A stretch of 36,229 nucleotides of DNA from Paracoccaceae bacterium (GCA_026707935.1 JAPOVX010000119.1:1-36229); one strand, 5' to 3'; counted from the first letter of the stretch, positions 9,693-18,659 are shown. The notes: generated by a model from the letters alone, not told the origin. Numbers and translations are program-made.

Positions 9693-9698
9693 ATCGAT

Positions 9699-9713
9699 CC
9701 GGCGAACGGCCGG
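9699..9713 (+). other. Small hairpin upstream of secY
   Basis: CCGGC (9699-9703) and GCCGG (9709-9713) pair around a five-base loop, 33 bases before the secY start. TTTGCGC follows. The element is short and could be chance, but it falls in the only gap between rplO and secY. Confidence 0.25.
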
Positions 9714-9746
9714 TTTGCGCGAATGGGAATGTCGAAAGGATAGGGT

Positions 9747-11111
9747 ATGGCATCTGCTGCCGAACAGATGGCTGCCAATATTTCCTGGGGGACCTTTGCC
9801 AAGGCGAAGGAACTCCAGCAGCGGATTCTGTTCGCGTTGGCGCTTCTGATTGTCTACCGGATCGGGACGTTCATTCCGGTTCCGGGGATCGACTCGGTCG
9901 CCCTGCAGCAGTTCGTCGAGCAGGCCCAGGGCGGTATCGGCGGAATTCTCAACATGTTTTCAGGGGGCGCCATCGGCCGGATGGCCATATTCGCCCTGGG
10001 GATCATGCCCTACATCTCGTCGTCGATCATCGTGCAGCTGCTGGCGGCGATGGTGCCCCAGCTCGAGCAATTGAAGAAAGAGGGTGAACAGGGCCGCAAG
10101 AAGATCAACCAGTACACCCGGTACGGTACGGTTTTCCTCGCGACGTTCCAGGCATTCGGCCTGTCCAAGGGTCTCGAGGCCAGCGAACTGGTGACCAATC
10201 CCGGGTTCATGAGTTTTCAGCTTCCGTGCGTCATCACCCTGGTTGGCGGCACAATGTTCCTGATGTGGCTGGGCGAGCAGATCACGGCCCGCGGAATCGG
10301 CAACGGAATCTCGCTGATCATCTTTGTCGGCATCATTGCCGAGCTGCCCGCAGCCCTGGCCCAGTTCTTCAGCCAGGGCCGATCCGGCGTGCTGTCTCCT
10401 GCAGTGATCATCGGCGTCATGGTCATGGTCGGTGTCGTCATCGCCTTCGTGGTCTTCATGGAGCGTGCCCTGCGAAAGGTGCACATACAGTATCCAAAGC
10501 GCCAGGCGGCGAACAACCGGATGTATGGCGGGCAGAGTTCGCACTTGCCGATCAAGCTCAATCCGTCCGGTGTCATTCCGCCGATTTTCGCCTCGGCGCT
10601 CCTGTTGTTGCCGACGACGGTAAGTACCTTTTCCGGTACCCAGACTTCGCCGTTCATGAATACGGTTCTGGCGTATTTCGGACCGGGGCAGCCGCTTTAC
10701 CTGACCTTCTTTGTCGCGATGATCGTCTTCTTCGCCTATTTCTACACGGCGAATGTCGCCTTCAAGACCGAAGACATTGCCGACAATCTCAAGCGACAAA
10801 GCGGGTTCGTTCCGGGAATTCGCCCTGGACAGCGAACGGCCGAATACCTGGACTACGTCGTCACGAGGTTGCTGGTTCTGGGTTCGGCGTACCTGTCGGC
10901 GGTGTGCCTGTTGCCGGAAATCCTGCGGGCCGAGTTGGCAATTCCGTTCTATTTCGGCGGAACGTCGCTGTTGATCGTGGTCTCGGTCACGATGGACACG
11001 ATCACGCAGGTTCAATCCCACCTCCTTGCCCACCAATACGAGAGCCTGATCGAACGGTCAAAACTGAGGGGGCGCAGTCGTTCCAGATCGCGAAGTCCGG
11101 TTCGGCGATAG
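9747..11111 (+). CDS. secY: Protein translocase subunit SecY
   Basis: SecY is the central channel of the inner-membrane Sec translocon. The 454-residue protein has the expected hydrophobic segments for ten membrane helices. Landmarks include LALLIVYRIGTFIPVPGID near the N-terminus, GIMPYISSSIIVQLL, GNGISLIIFVGII, and LKRQSGFVPGIRPGQRTAEY in the cytoplasmic C5-C6 region. It ends SKLRGRSRSRSRSPVRR. The KLRG part is usual, but the Arg-Ser repeat after it is not. Its place after rplO is standard. Confidence 0.97.
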   Translation: MASAAEQMAANISWGTFAKAKELQQRILFALALLIVYRIGTFIPVPGIDSVALQQFVEQAQGGIGGILNMFSGGAIGRMAIFALGIMPYISSSIIVQLLAAMVPQLEQLKKEGEQGRKKINQYTRYGTVFLATFQAFGLSKGLEASELVTNPGFMSFQLPCVITLVGGTMFLMWLGEQITARGIGNGISLIIFVGIIAELPAALAQFFSQGRSGVLSPAVIIGVMVMVGVVIAFVVFMERALRKVHIQYPKRQAANNRMYGGQSSHLPIKLNPSGVIPPIFASALLLLPTTVSTFSGTQTSPFMNTVLAYFGPGQPLYLTFFVAMIVFFAYFYTANVAFKTEDIADNLKRQSGFVPGIRPGQRTAEYLDYVVTRLLVLGSAYLSAVCLLPEILRAELAIPFYFGGTSLLIVVSVTMDTITQVQSHLLAHQYESLIERSKLRGRSRSRSRSPVRR

Positions 11112-11250
11112 TCGTGGACTCCGCGGATTTCGGTCCCTGCCGGGCCATCCCGTGCACAAGCTGCCCGGCTTCCTGATGCGTCCCTGTCCCGGACAACGAC
11201 TGTGAAGCACGGGTCAGCGGAGCGATGCGCAGATCGGGGGCGAGGAACGC

Positions 11251-11898
11251 ATGAACATCATCCTGCTGGGACCGCCGGGGAGCGGAAAGGGAACCCAGGC
11301 CATGCGCCTGGTCGGGGAATTCGACATGACGCAATTGTCGACCGGCGACATGCTGCGTTCGGCGCGCAAGTCGACGACCGGAGTCGGGCAACGGGTCGCC
11401 GCCGTCATGGACCGGGGGGACCTGGTCACGGACGAGATCGTCATCAGCCTGATCGAAGAGCGATTGAGCGACGACTTGAAAGGCGGCGCGATCTTTGACG
11501 GTTTTCCGCGAACGCTTGCCCAGGCGGACGCCCTCGGCGCGCTGCTGGACCGCATGGGCCAAAGGCTTGACAGGGTGATCGAGATCAAGGTGGACGACGA
11601 GGCGCTCGTTCGTCGGGTCACGGGTCGGTTTACGTGCGCCCAATGCGGCGAGGTTTATCATGACGAGACCAGGAAACCGGTTGTTGCTGGTGTCTGCGAC
11701 GTCTGCGGCGGGAGCGACTTTTCCCGTCGAGCGGACGACAATGAAGTTTCGTTCCGGACGCGGTTGCTGGCCTATTATCGGGATACGGCGCCCCTGATCG
11801 GCTACTACCACGCGCATCGCAAGCTCGTTCCAGTCGACGGTCTTGCACCGATCGGGGAAATCCAGGAGGAGATCGCGTCGATTCTCCGCAGATCGTAG
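11251..11898 (+). CDS. adk: Adenylate kinase with zinc-type lid
   Basis: This enzyme converts ATP and AMP to two ADP. The 215-residue protein has the P-loop [10 protein letters not shown] at residues 7-16 and the NMP-binding STGDMLR at 31-37. [14 protein letters not shown] carries the catalytic arginine. The lid contains CAQC and CDVC pairs in a long-type lid, which marks the zinc-binding form. Many Gram-negative enzymes lack these cysteines. The gene follows secY after 139 bases. rpsM, its usual downstream neighbour, lies about 6 kb away. Confidence 0.96.
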   Translation: MNIILLGPPGSGKGTQAMRLVGEFDMTQLSTGDMLRSARKSTTGVGQRVAAVMDRGDLVTDEIVISLIEERLSDDLKGGAIFDGFPRTLAQADALGALLDRMGQRLDRVIEIKVDDEALVRRVTGRFTCAQCGEVYHDETRKPVVAGVCDVCGGSDFSRRADDNEVSFRTRLLAYYRDTAPLIGYYHAHRKLVPVDGLAPIGEIQEEIASILRRS

Positions 11899-12371
11899 AC
11901 CGGGTTCGGCCGGCATGAGCCCAATTCGGCGCCGCTCCCGGCAGCGTCATCAGGGCGCGTACCTTCCTTTCGGAAAATGGTTCGCGTCCGTTTCAGCGCG
12001 TCGCCGTTTCACCGGGACGCAAATTGATGCGACACGCCCGGCTGTACCATGAGAAGCAGTGACCTGAGCCTCTCTCCCAGCCCCGGGCACCGCCCACAGG
12101 CGTATCCGGACCGTTTTTCGAACTGGTACCGCGGTGCGGTGCGCACGGCCAGTTTTCCCGAGCGGTGGCTTGTCGAAGAGGCCCGGCGGCTGACGGTCAT
12201 TCCCGGCATTCAAGGCGAAAACCGGACCGGGTGACCCGGGGCTGACGATGCCCGGTTCATGGCCGGGGATTGCCACGCCCTTTGCCGATCTACCCGGAAG
12301 TTTCGGACTTGACCGTTGCGGCCGTGTCCAGTAGCCGCAGGGCGTTGCCGGTGCGCATTTCGGAGACCGCC
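11899..12371 (+). other. Non-coding stretch between adk and the AsmA gene
   Basis: I see no convincing gene in these 473 bases. A 61-codon open frame (12049-12234) has no recognisable motif and no good ribosome binding site. The AsmA reading frame stays open back to 12270, but that part lacks family character. No clear terminator with a T-run follows adk. Confidence 0.4.
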
Positions 12372-14513
12372 ATGTGGGTCTTCAGGGTCATCAAGTGGGC
12401 GGGAATCCTGATTGCCGGCGTAGCCGCAGCCGCCATCGCGATCCTCCTGACGATCGATGTCGGTGACTATCGCGACGACATCGCGGCGGGTTTCAAGAAT
12501 TTCACCGGCCGGGACCTTTCGATCGGAGGCGAGATCGACCTGTCCCTGTCCTTCAGCCCTGCTGTCGTGGTCGAAGACATCACCGTTGCCAACACGGGTT
12601 GGGGATCCCGCCCGGAAATGGTGACGATCAGGCGAGCCGAAGCCAGGGTCGAACTGATACCGCTGATCAAGGGCGAAATCCGCGTTTCCAGCCTTGTGCT
12701 CATTGAACCCGACATTTTCCTCGAGATCGACGGCAACGGCGATCCCAACTGGATATTCGGGACAACATCGCCCGGGGATGGCGTGCTGAATGCTGACCAG
12801 GCCGGCAATGAACAGCCGGCCGTACGCGACGACGCGGGTTCGATCACCGCATCCGGAATACCTGTTTTCGATCATGTGGAAATCCGGGACGGAAGACTGA
12901 CGTTCAGGAACGGCAGAACCGGCGGGGTGATGCGCCTCGACCTTACGGAAGCCGTGGTCGCCGCGGCGTCGAAGACCGCGCCGGTGAACGTCGACGTCAC
13001 GGGCACCTGGAACCAGGCACCGTTCTCTGCGTCGGGATCGATCGAGCCCTTGGCCAACATTGTTTCGGGGCAGCCCCTTTTGCTCGCCGGGGAATTCAAT
13101 GCGTTCGGATTCAATGTCGGGTTCGGCGGCGGCGTTGCGGAACCTCACCGGTTCAATGGCCTGGATCTGCAGATCGATGCCGAGGGCGCCAACCTCGCTT
13201 CCCTGGCGCCCCTGGCAGGGCCCGGACTTCCGCAGTTGGGGCCTGTCAATCTCGATACCGGCATCAGGGGAAGTGTTGATGAGATCGACATCGACAACCT
13301 CAGGATGACGCTGGCATCCAGTGATGCCGCCGGGACATTGACGTTGTTCCGGACAGGGGAACGCCCGCGGTTCACGGGAACTTTGACGTCGACGAGCCTG
13401 GATCTCACCGAACTGCTTTCGGGGCTTGAAGACGGCCATGGCGCTGTACCCGGTGAAGATCGGGAAACAGGGACGGCGAGGCATGGCCGGATCTTTCCCG
13501 ATGATCCTCTTCCCCTGGCAGGACTCGCGGCCGTCGACCTTGATCTGGACATTTTCGTCGGACGGCTCGTCACCAATTCGTTTCCCCTCGGGGAGGTGAA
13601 AGCCCGAGTCCTGCTCGATCACGGCACCATGACGGTTCAGCCGTTGACGGCGACAGTGGCACGGAGCAGGGTCAACGGCCGTCTTCGGCTCGATACCAGT
13701 CCGGACATGCCATCGCTGGACGTCGCGATCGAGGCTCCGAAACTCGATCTTGGCCGCCTCATGCGGGAAACCGATGGTTCCGACCTGTTCGAGGGAGAGG
13801 CGAACGTCCATGCCGAGTTCAGCGGCACCGGGTGGTCCGTCGCGGCTTTGCTGTCGAACTTGAACGGCGACATCAGGGTGCTCGCCGAAGGCGGCCGCCT
13901 CAAGACCCAGGCCTTCGATGCGTGGGTCGGAGGCGCCAGCGCCGTGCTCGGGACGCTCTTCTCCGGCAGGGAGCAGTGGACGATCGTCAACTGCGCCGCC
14001 AGTTCGATCACGATCGAGGACGGGATAGCCACCAGCCAGGCCACGCTGGTCGATACGGAGTACGCCACCGTCGCGGCCGTTGGAAAGGTCGATCTTGCCA
14101 GCGAGACGCTCGACCTTGTTTTCGAACCGAAGCCGAAGTCCCTGACCTTGAATGTCGCGGTGCCGGTTCACGTCCGGGGATCGCTGGCAAACCCGACTTT
14201 TCTGCCCGACCCCGGGGCGACGTTGAAGAAACTGGGCGGGCTGCTCGGGCTTGCCATTTTCCCGCCTGCCACGATCGCGGGGCTTGGTGAACTTGGCACG
14301 GGAGACAACGAGTGCATAGAGATCGCGGCTTCCAGCCAGGACGCAGGTTCGGGTCCGCAAGCCGAGGCCCCGCTTTCGCGCATCCCGGAAGCCATTGTCG
14401 AGGGAATTGCCGAAGACGCGGAAGAACTTGTCGAGGGTTTTACCGAAGACGCGGAAGAACTTGTCGACGATCTTCTCGGGGGATTGAAGGGACTTTTGGG
14501 CAGGGAAGACTAA
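12372..14513 (+). CDS. AsmA family protein
   Basis: AsmA-like proteins are anchored in the inner membrane and extend into the periplasm. They belong to the repeating beta-groove group (with TamB and YhdP) linked to lipid transport and outer membrane homeostasis. The start at ATG 12372 gives 713 residues. One membrane helix lies at about residues 5-26, followed by the AsmA N-terminal pattern FKNFTGRDLSIGGEIDLSLS and VVVEDITVANTGWGS. The C-terminal AsmA region includes AVPVHVRGSLANPTFLPDP. Near the end, an 11-residue unit containing EDAEELV is repeated, encoded by a 25-base direct repeat. The gene lies inside the segment that splits the ribosomal cluster. The substrate is unknown. Confidence 0.88.
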   Translation: MWVFRVIKWAGILIAGVAAAAIAILLTIDVGDYRDDIAAGFKNFTGRDLSIGGEIDLSLSFSPAVVVEDITVANTGWGSRPEMVTIRRAEARVELIPLIKGEIRVSSLVLIEPDIFLEIDGNGDPNWIFGTTSPGDGVLNADQAGNEQPAVRDDAGSITASGIPVFDHVEIRDGRLTFRNGRTGGVMRLDLTEAVVAAASKTAPVNVDVTGTWNQAPFSASGSIEPLANIVSGQPLLLAGEFNAFGFNVGFGGGVAEPHRFNGLDLQIDAEGANLASLAPLAGPGLPQLGPVNLDTGIRGSVDEIDIDNLRMTLASSDAAGTLTLFRTGERPRFTGTLTSTSLDLTELLSGLEDGHGAVPGEDRETGTARHGRIFPDDPLPLAGLAAVDLDLDIFVGRLVTNSFPLGEVKARVLLDHGTMTVQPLTATVARSRVNGRLRLDTSPDMPSLDVAIEAPKLDLGRLMRETDGSDLFEGEANVHAEFSGTGWSVAALLSNLNGDIRVLAEGGRLKTQAFDAWVGGASAVLGTLFSGREQWTIVNCAASSITIEDGIATSQATLVDTEYATVAAVGKVDLASETLDLVFEPKPKSLTLNVAVPVHVRGSLANPTFLPDPGATLKKLGGLLGLAIFPPATIAGLGELGTGDNECIEIAASSQDAGSGPQAEAPLSRIPEAIVEGIAEDAEELVEGFTEDAEELVDDLLGGLKGLLGRED
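14410..14467 (+). repeat. 25-bp direct repeat in the AsmA gene 3' end
   Basis: The 25 bases at 14410-14434 recur exactly at 14443-14467, a spacing of 33 bases or 11 codons. Each copy encodes EDAEELV within an acidic amphipathic stretch. The spacing keeps the reading frame, so this is an in-frame tandem duplication. Confidence 0.85.
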
Positions 14514-14755
14514 CCCGGATCATTCGTGAAGAATTGATCTAGGACAAATTCCGGGATGATGGCGTGTTCTCTGCCGCACCCTCATTAATCGGGCAATTCC
14601 TTTGCCTCTACCAAACTTTCGCGGGAACAGTGGAATTCCGGCGCGGGTCTGCGGGTTTATGCCCGTCCCGTACGATTCTTGTCCGTTGTCGGTACGTGCG
14701 TGGGTGCGTAATCTCGGACCTGAAGGGAATGTCCGCATAGGAACGGGAAAAGGTG

Positions 14756-15160
14756 ATGGCTGAGGAACTCAATGAGCGGATCGCGAAGTTTCTGGCGAAA
14801 GCCCTGGCCGTCATGTGCGTTCGCAATACCAGTCTGGAGGGAATCCACGCGGGGATTTGTCCGGTTACGCATACCGGGGACTATTCCGATGTCGTGGTGA
14901 TCGATGCGACCGGACGGCGGATTCCCTGGACAAGGGTATCGCGCATTGACGACGACGAGATGCGAGACCTGATGCGGCAGGTCGTCAACCGGCTCTATAC
15001 CGCTCACCTGTATATCGATGACCCCGGCTTGAACGGCGTACTTGGCTGGGCAGAGATGCTGGCCAAGAGGTGGGATGAACCGAAGTTGGACGAAACGACG
15101 ATGGAGGACATCCGGCGGACTCGAGAATTGCAAAGGATGTACCAGTCAAACGGGGAGTAG
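14756..15160 (+). CDS. Conserved-looking hypothetical protein, 134 residues
   Basis: I do not recognise the family with certainty. The protein is soluble, mixed alpha/beta and acidic. It has a central block with the character of a conserved domain: GDYSDVVVIDATGRRIPW, then RIDDDEMRDLMRQVVNRLYT. GGGAAAAGG lies just upstream, next to GTG 14753 and ATG 14756; I chose the ATG. Codon use resembles its neighbours, which supports a real gene. It stands alone, 242 bases after the AsmA gene. Small proteins of this kind occur in phages and accessory regions, but I assign no function. Confidence 0.7.
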   Translation: MAEELNERIAKFLAKALAVMCVRNTSLEGIHAGICPVTHTGDYSDVVVIDATGRRIPWTRVSRIDDDEMRDLMRQVVNRLYTAHLYIDDPGLNGVLGWAEMLAKRWDEPKLDETTMEDIRRTRELQRMYQSNGE

Positions 15161-15573
15161 GCCGTCCCTGTCTGTGGGCTGGCCTTTGGCATCGTTCCCC
15201 GGCCTCTGGCGAACCATTCACAAGGCATGAAGAGAGTGGTTTCCGGAAGCGAGAGCGGCGGCGGTACGGGAATTGCCCGTCAACTTCGGCACGGAAATAC
15301 TGGACGGCGACAGGGTGTGGCCGATGTGGCGGTTGTATCATTCGACCCGCGCCTATTGCCGACATGGGCCGCCAAGGCGATTGGGATGCCCCGGCCGACG
15401 CCCGTTCCTCGTGCGCGCGGACCCCGATGTTGGTTCCAAGAACCGAATACCGGGCGGAGGTAGGTACGACGCGGCTGCAGCGGTGAACCATGGGACGGGC
15501 AGGCAATGGACATGATCATGACATTGCCGCAATGGCGGCCTATGCTGTGGGGCAGCGAGGGAAGGGTGATCTG
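15161..15573 (+). other. Non-coding stretch before the Uma2 gene
   Basis: Short frames in this region (for example 15227-15463 and 15273-15515) have no motif that I recognise and overlap each other. The Uma2 frame is open from ATG 15490. I see no terminator or convincing promoter. Confidence 0.35.
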
Positions 15574-16230
15574 TTGAACGAATCATTTCACAAGTCCGGC
15601 GAGGCACCCCGCCGACGGTCCGCCTATCAGGATGTGCTCGACGCGCCGCGGCACATGGTTGCCGAGGTGGTTGATGGCACGCTAACCCTGAATCCGGGGC
15701 CATCTGCGAGGCATGTCTGGGCGAGTTCTTCTCTCGGCATCGAAGTTGGCAGTCCGTTCGGCCGCGGTCGCGGCGACCCCGGCGGATGGTGGATCATCAA
15801 CGAGCCCGAACTGCACTTCGGCGAGCACGGAACAGATATCGTTGTTCCGGACATCGCAGGCTGGCGGCACGGGACGATGCCCGAGTATCCTGATGCGGAA
15901 TATCTCGAAATCACGCCCGACTGGGCCTGTGAGGTGCTTTCGCCCGGGATGCGTGCGTTCGACCTCGGCAGGAAACGCGCTGTCTATGCCCGCGAGGCGG
16001 CCGGTCATCTCTGGTTCGTTGGCCCCGGTGCAAAGATGCTCGAGGCATTCGAACTCCGCGAGGGCCGCCGGGCGCTTCTAGACACCCTTTCAGACGACGC
16101 GGCGGTTTCGCTGACGCCGTTTGGCGCGATCAGCTTCCCGCTTGATGCGCTATGGCCAGAAGATTCGGCGCCAACGGCGGGACACGGTAGCGCATCTTCG
16201 GATTTCGCCGAAAAGACGCGGGAGAGCTGA
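15574..16230 (+). CDS. Uma2 family (DUF820) restriction-endonuclease-like protein
   Basis: Uma2 proteins have the PD-(D/E)XK nuclease fold and mostly unknown biological roles. The domain starts at YQDVLDAPRHMVAEVVDGTL. The likely active-site elements follow: VVPDIAGWR, ACEVLSPGMRAFDLGRKRAV and YAREAAGHLWFVGP. I prefer TTG 15574 as the start (219 codons with the stop), because GGAAGGG lies seven bases upstream and homology starts soon after. The alternative ATGs at 15490 and 15532 add residues with no family character. It has no obvious partner gene. Such genes are often multicopy accessory genes, which fits its place in the inserted segment. Confidence 0.8.
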   Translation: MNESFHKSGEAPRRRSAYQDVLDAPRHMVAEVVDGTLTLNPGPSARHVWASSSLGIEVGSPFGRGRGDPGGWWIINEPELHFGEHGTDIVVPDIAGWRHGTMPEYPDAEYLEITPDWACEVLSPGMRAFDLGRKRAVYAREAAGHLWFVGPGAKMLEAFELREGRRALLDTLSDDAAVSLTPFGAISFPLDALWPEDSAPTAGHGSASSDFAEKTRES

Positions 16231-16650
16231 CCAAATGTCGGGAGGGGCTGTTTCGCCGGAAGGATCACGGAACCATTTGAGCCCCCGTCCGGTGTTGTCT
16301 GCCCGCTGCAAAAGCGTGTCCGCATCCAGCTACGGACTGGATTCGCCATCGAGCGGCACAAAAATTCGCGTTGGTCGGGGGCCGTGCCAACTACCGCTGG
16401 CGATATACTGCACGCTTCCGGACCTTGCGCGCGACGATCCATCATGGTCGGGCGACACACGGACGGAAATCGAACGTGGAGATCTTGCCAATGCGAACGG
16501 CCGCGCGCCAACGCAGGGTCGATCGCGACGACGTTCACGGAAGTGGTCTGCGGTCACTTGTCGAACGCCAAGGATTGGACGGTATCAGGCGATGCAGGAG
16601 TTCCGATGCAGAATTCCGGACCTGTAAGCGTCTGGCAGGGAGACGGCGTC
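16231..16650 (+). other. Non-coding stretch between the Uma2 and SRAP genes
   Basis: The SRAP reading frame is open upstream to 16384, but that part has no family features, and the catalytic Cys must follow the initiator Met directly. Other open frames here are short and unremarkable. No repeat or clear promoter was seen. Confidence 0.35.
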
Positions 16651-17340
16651 ATGTGCAACCTGTATTCAAGCACAACCCCTCAGAAATCGATGAGGGACCT
16701 GTTCCAGGTGTCGCATTCGAATGACATGCTCGGGAACGCGGAACCTTTGCCGTCGGTTTTCCCCGGGAATGCGGCTCCCGTCGTTCGATTGTCGGAAAAC
16801 GGCGTACGCGAACTGGTCCCCAGCAGATTCGGATTCGTGCTTCCCCAAAGGTCGAAAAGGACAGGCGAACCCATACAGCCGAAATTTGTCGCCAACGCCC
16901 GGGAGGACAAACTCCGGTCGTCTCCGTTCTGGAGAGAGAGTTTTGTCGAGAGACGATGCCTCGTTCCGGCCTCCGCGTTCTGCGAGATGAAAGGACGCCG
17001 TCCGGCGACGTATTTCTGGTTCGGGGTCGCCGGGGAATCCGGCAGCATGCCATTCGCCTTTGCAGGTCTCTGGAGAACATTTCATGGGTCCATTCGGGGC
17101 GAGCAGGGTTCTTTCCCGACTCACACGATCATCACGACGACCCCCAATTCGCTGGTCGCGACTGTACATCCGGCACGCATGCCGGTCATTCTCGATCCGG
17201 AGTCCTACGAGACCTGGTTGTGCGGGACGTGCGATGATGTGACGCCGCTGTTGCGGCCTTTTGATGCGGACGAGATGCTCATACTTGCGTCCGGGGTCGG
17301 CATGAAATCCTTCGAACCCGGGCCGCCGTTCGGATCGTGA
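16651..17340 (+). CDS. SRAP domain protein (YedK/HMCES-like)
   Basis: SRAP proteins form a thiazolidine crosslink with abasic sites in single-stranded DNA and so protect them. The start at ATG 16651 places Cys2 directly after Met1, as catalysis requires. Asn82 (in VANARED), Glu112 (in FCEMK) and His173 (in TVHPARMPVIL) correspond to the other active-site residues of YedK. The usual FYEW around the Glu is FCEM here, and the usual tryptophan-containing WGL(I/L)P segment is SRFGFVLP. At 229 residues the length is normal. The frame is open to 16384, but that would bury the Cys, so I rejected it. It is a lone gene. Confidence 0.88.
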   Translation: MCNLYSSTTPQKSMRDLFQVSHSNDMLGNAEPLPSVFPGNAAPVVRLSENGVRELVPSRFGFVLPQRSKRTGEPIQPKFVANAREDKLRSSPFWRESFVERRCLVPASAFCEMKGRRPATYFWFGVAGESGSMPFAFAGLWRTFHGSIRGEQGSFPTHTIITTTPNSLVATVHPARMPVILDPESYETWLCGTCDDVTPLLRPFDADEMLILASGVGMKSFEPGPPFGS

Positions 17341-17880
17341 TCGTGGCGCCAATGCCGGACGTCTCGGCGACAGGGAACGGTGAGAATGCCGTCGACGGTA
17401 CGCCCGGGATTCGGGTTTCCGCTTTTCCGAACCAGTGCGTGTCCTGGTACCGGCTGCGTTGCCGGGCGGACCACAACCCGGCGTGCCGTGTATCGGGAAG
17501 GGCCCGTTTGCATCGGAAAAGACGCCGTTTCGACGTGAAAATTCGTTGCGTGGCATTCAATTGCGGGCGCCCGGGTTGATACCGGTCGTTCCGGAATGCT
17601 GCCCGGGGTTCGAGCGCTTCGAACGCATGCCCGGAATATTCAGAAAAGGACATTCGAGCAGAATCCCTTTCTTGACTTGGCGGGCGACCAGGGATAATGA
17701 TCCGCCGTCGCCGGAATTGGCCTGCGAAGTGTTTCGCTTGTGCCCGTTTTCCGGCTGTCTGCTATTCGAAGGAATTGAATCCGGCTCGTTGTTACGATGC
17801 AGGAGATGCAGAATGGCAAATGAATTGACTGCCGGTTCGAAGCCTTTGACCCGGGCAATCTGCGCAACAGGGAGACATGA
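17341..17880 (+). other. Intergenic region upstream of rpsM
   Basis: These 540 bases contain no convincing gene. Open frames that cross it have no recognisable motif. It holds a promoter candidate (17672-17698). The last 70 bases, ending in CAGGGAGAC before the rpsM ATG, would form the 5' leader of the alpha operon. Confidence 0.5.
17672..17698 (+). promoter_or_regulatory. Candidate promoter for rpsM-rplQ
   Basis: TTGACT (17672-17677) and GATAAT (17693-17698) each match five of six consensus bases for the housekeeping sigma factor. The spacer is 15 bases, which is shorter than ideal. Transcription would start about 175 bases before rpsM. A local promoter is plausible because the alpha genes are cut off from the spc genes here. 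Confidence 0.4.
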
Positions 17881-18249
17881 ATGGCTCGCATTGCAGGTGT
17901 GAATATCCCAACACAGAAACGGGTCCCCATCGCGTTGACCTATATTCATGGCATTGGTCTCGGAACGGCAACTCAAGTCTGCGAAGCGACCGGGATCAAT
18001 CCGTCGCGCCGGGTCAATGAACTTTCGGATACCGAAGTCATGAGAATTCGCGAGCACATCGACGGAAACCTGATGGTCGAGGGCGATCTTCGGCGCGACG
18101 TGGCGATGAACGTGAAACGGCTGATGGATCTTGGCTGTTACCGTGGCCTGCGACACAGGCGTGGACTGCCGGTGCGCGGACAAAGAACCCACACAAATGC
18201 CCGAACCCGCAAGGGACCGGCCAGGCCGATTGCCGGCAAGAAAAAGTAG
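17881..18249 (+). CDS. rpsM: 30S ribosomal protein S13
   Basis: S13 bridges the 30S head to the 50S subunit and contacts the P-site tRNA. The 122-residue protein starts [20 protein letters not shown]. It contains [19 protein letters not shown] and the basic C-terminal [19 protein letters not shown]. It is the first gene of the alpha group and normally lies close to adk or secY; here it is separated from adk by the accessory block. rpsK follows after 12 bases. Confidence 0.97.
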   Translation: MARIAGVNIPTQKRVPIALTYIHGIGLGTATQVCEATGINPSRRVNELSDTEVMRIREHIDGNLMVEGDLRRDVAMNVKRLMDLGCYRGLRHRRGLPVRGQRTHTNARTRKGPARPIAGKKK

Positions 18250-18261
18250 GAAACACCTCGA

Positions 18262-18651
18262 ATGGCAAGAGACAGGACTCGCGTCAGGCGCCGGGAGCGC
18301 AAGAACATCACGACCGGCGTTGCGCACGTGAATTCCAGCTTCAACAACACCAAGATCCTGATCGCCGATGCACAGGGTAACGCCATTGCCTGGTCATCGG
18401 CGGGGGCCATGGGATTCAAGGGATCCCGCAAGTCGACCCCGTATGCAGCCCAAATGGCGGCCGAAGACGTCGGGAGAAAGGCCCAGGAGCACGGTGTCCG
18501 GACACTTGAGGTTCATGTTCAGGGACCTGGGTCGGGTCGCGAGTCCGCGCTTCGTGCCCTTGCAGCCATTGGATTCACGATTACGGCAATTCGGGACGTG
18601 ACCCCGATCGCACACAACGGGTGCAGACCGCCGAAGCGCCGTCGCGTCTAG
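18262..18651 (+). CDS. rpsK: 30S ribosomal protein S11
   Basis: S11 forms part of the platform that holds mRNA at the E site. The 129-residue protein has [18 protein letters not shown], the run [35 protein letters not shown], and the C-terminal [18 protein letters not shown]. Length and motifs are standard. The rpoA start follows after 97 bases, a gap with a hairpin. Confidence 0.97.
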   Translation: MARDRTRVRRRERKNITTGVAHVNSSFNNTKILIADAQGNAIAWSSAGAMGFKGSRKSTPYAAQMAAEDVGRKAQEHGVRTLEVHVQGPGSGRESALRALAAIGFTITAIRDVTPIAHNGCRPPKRRRV

Positions 18652-18659
18652 ATACCCCG

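Noticed and set aside
12049-12234. 61-codon frame after adk
   Set aside because: No motif, no clear ribosome binding site, and no sign of conservation that can be judged from one sequence.
12210-14360. A 716-codon open frame on the - strand opposite the AsmA gene
   Set aside because: The + strand encodes clear AsmA features with a membrane helix at the start. The - frame has no motif and is explained by GC-rich codon use that leaves the opposite strand open.
17435-17902. 155-codon frame running into rpsM
   Set aside because: It overlaps the rpsM start in another frame, and its protein is low in recognisable order. The promoter-like sequence also falls inside it.
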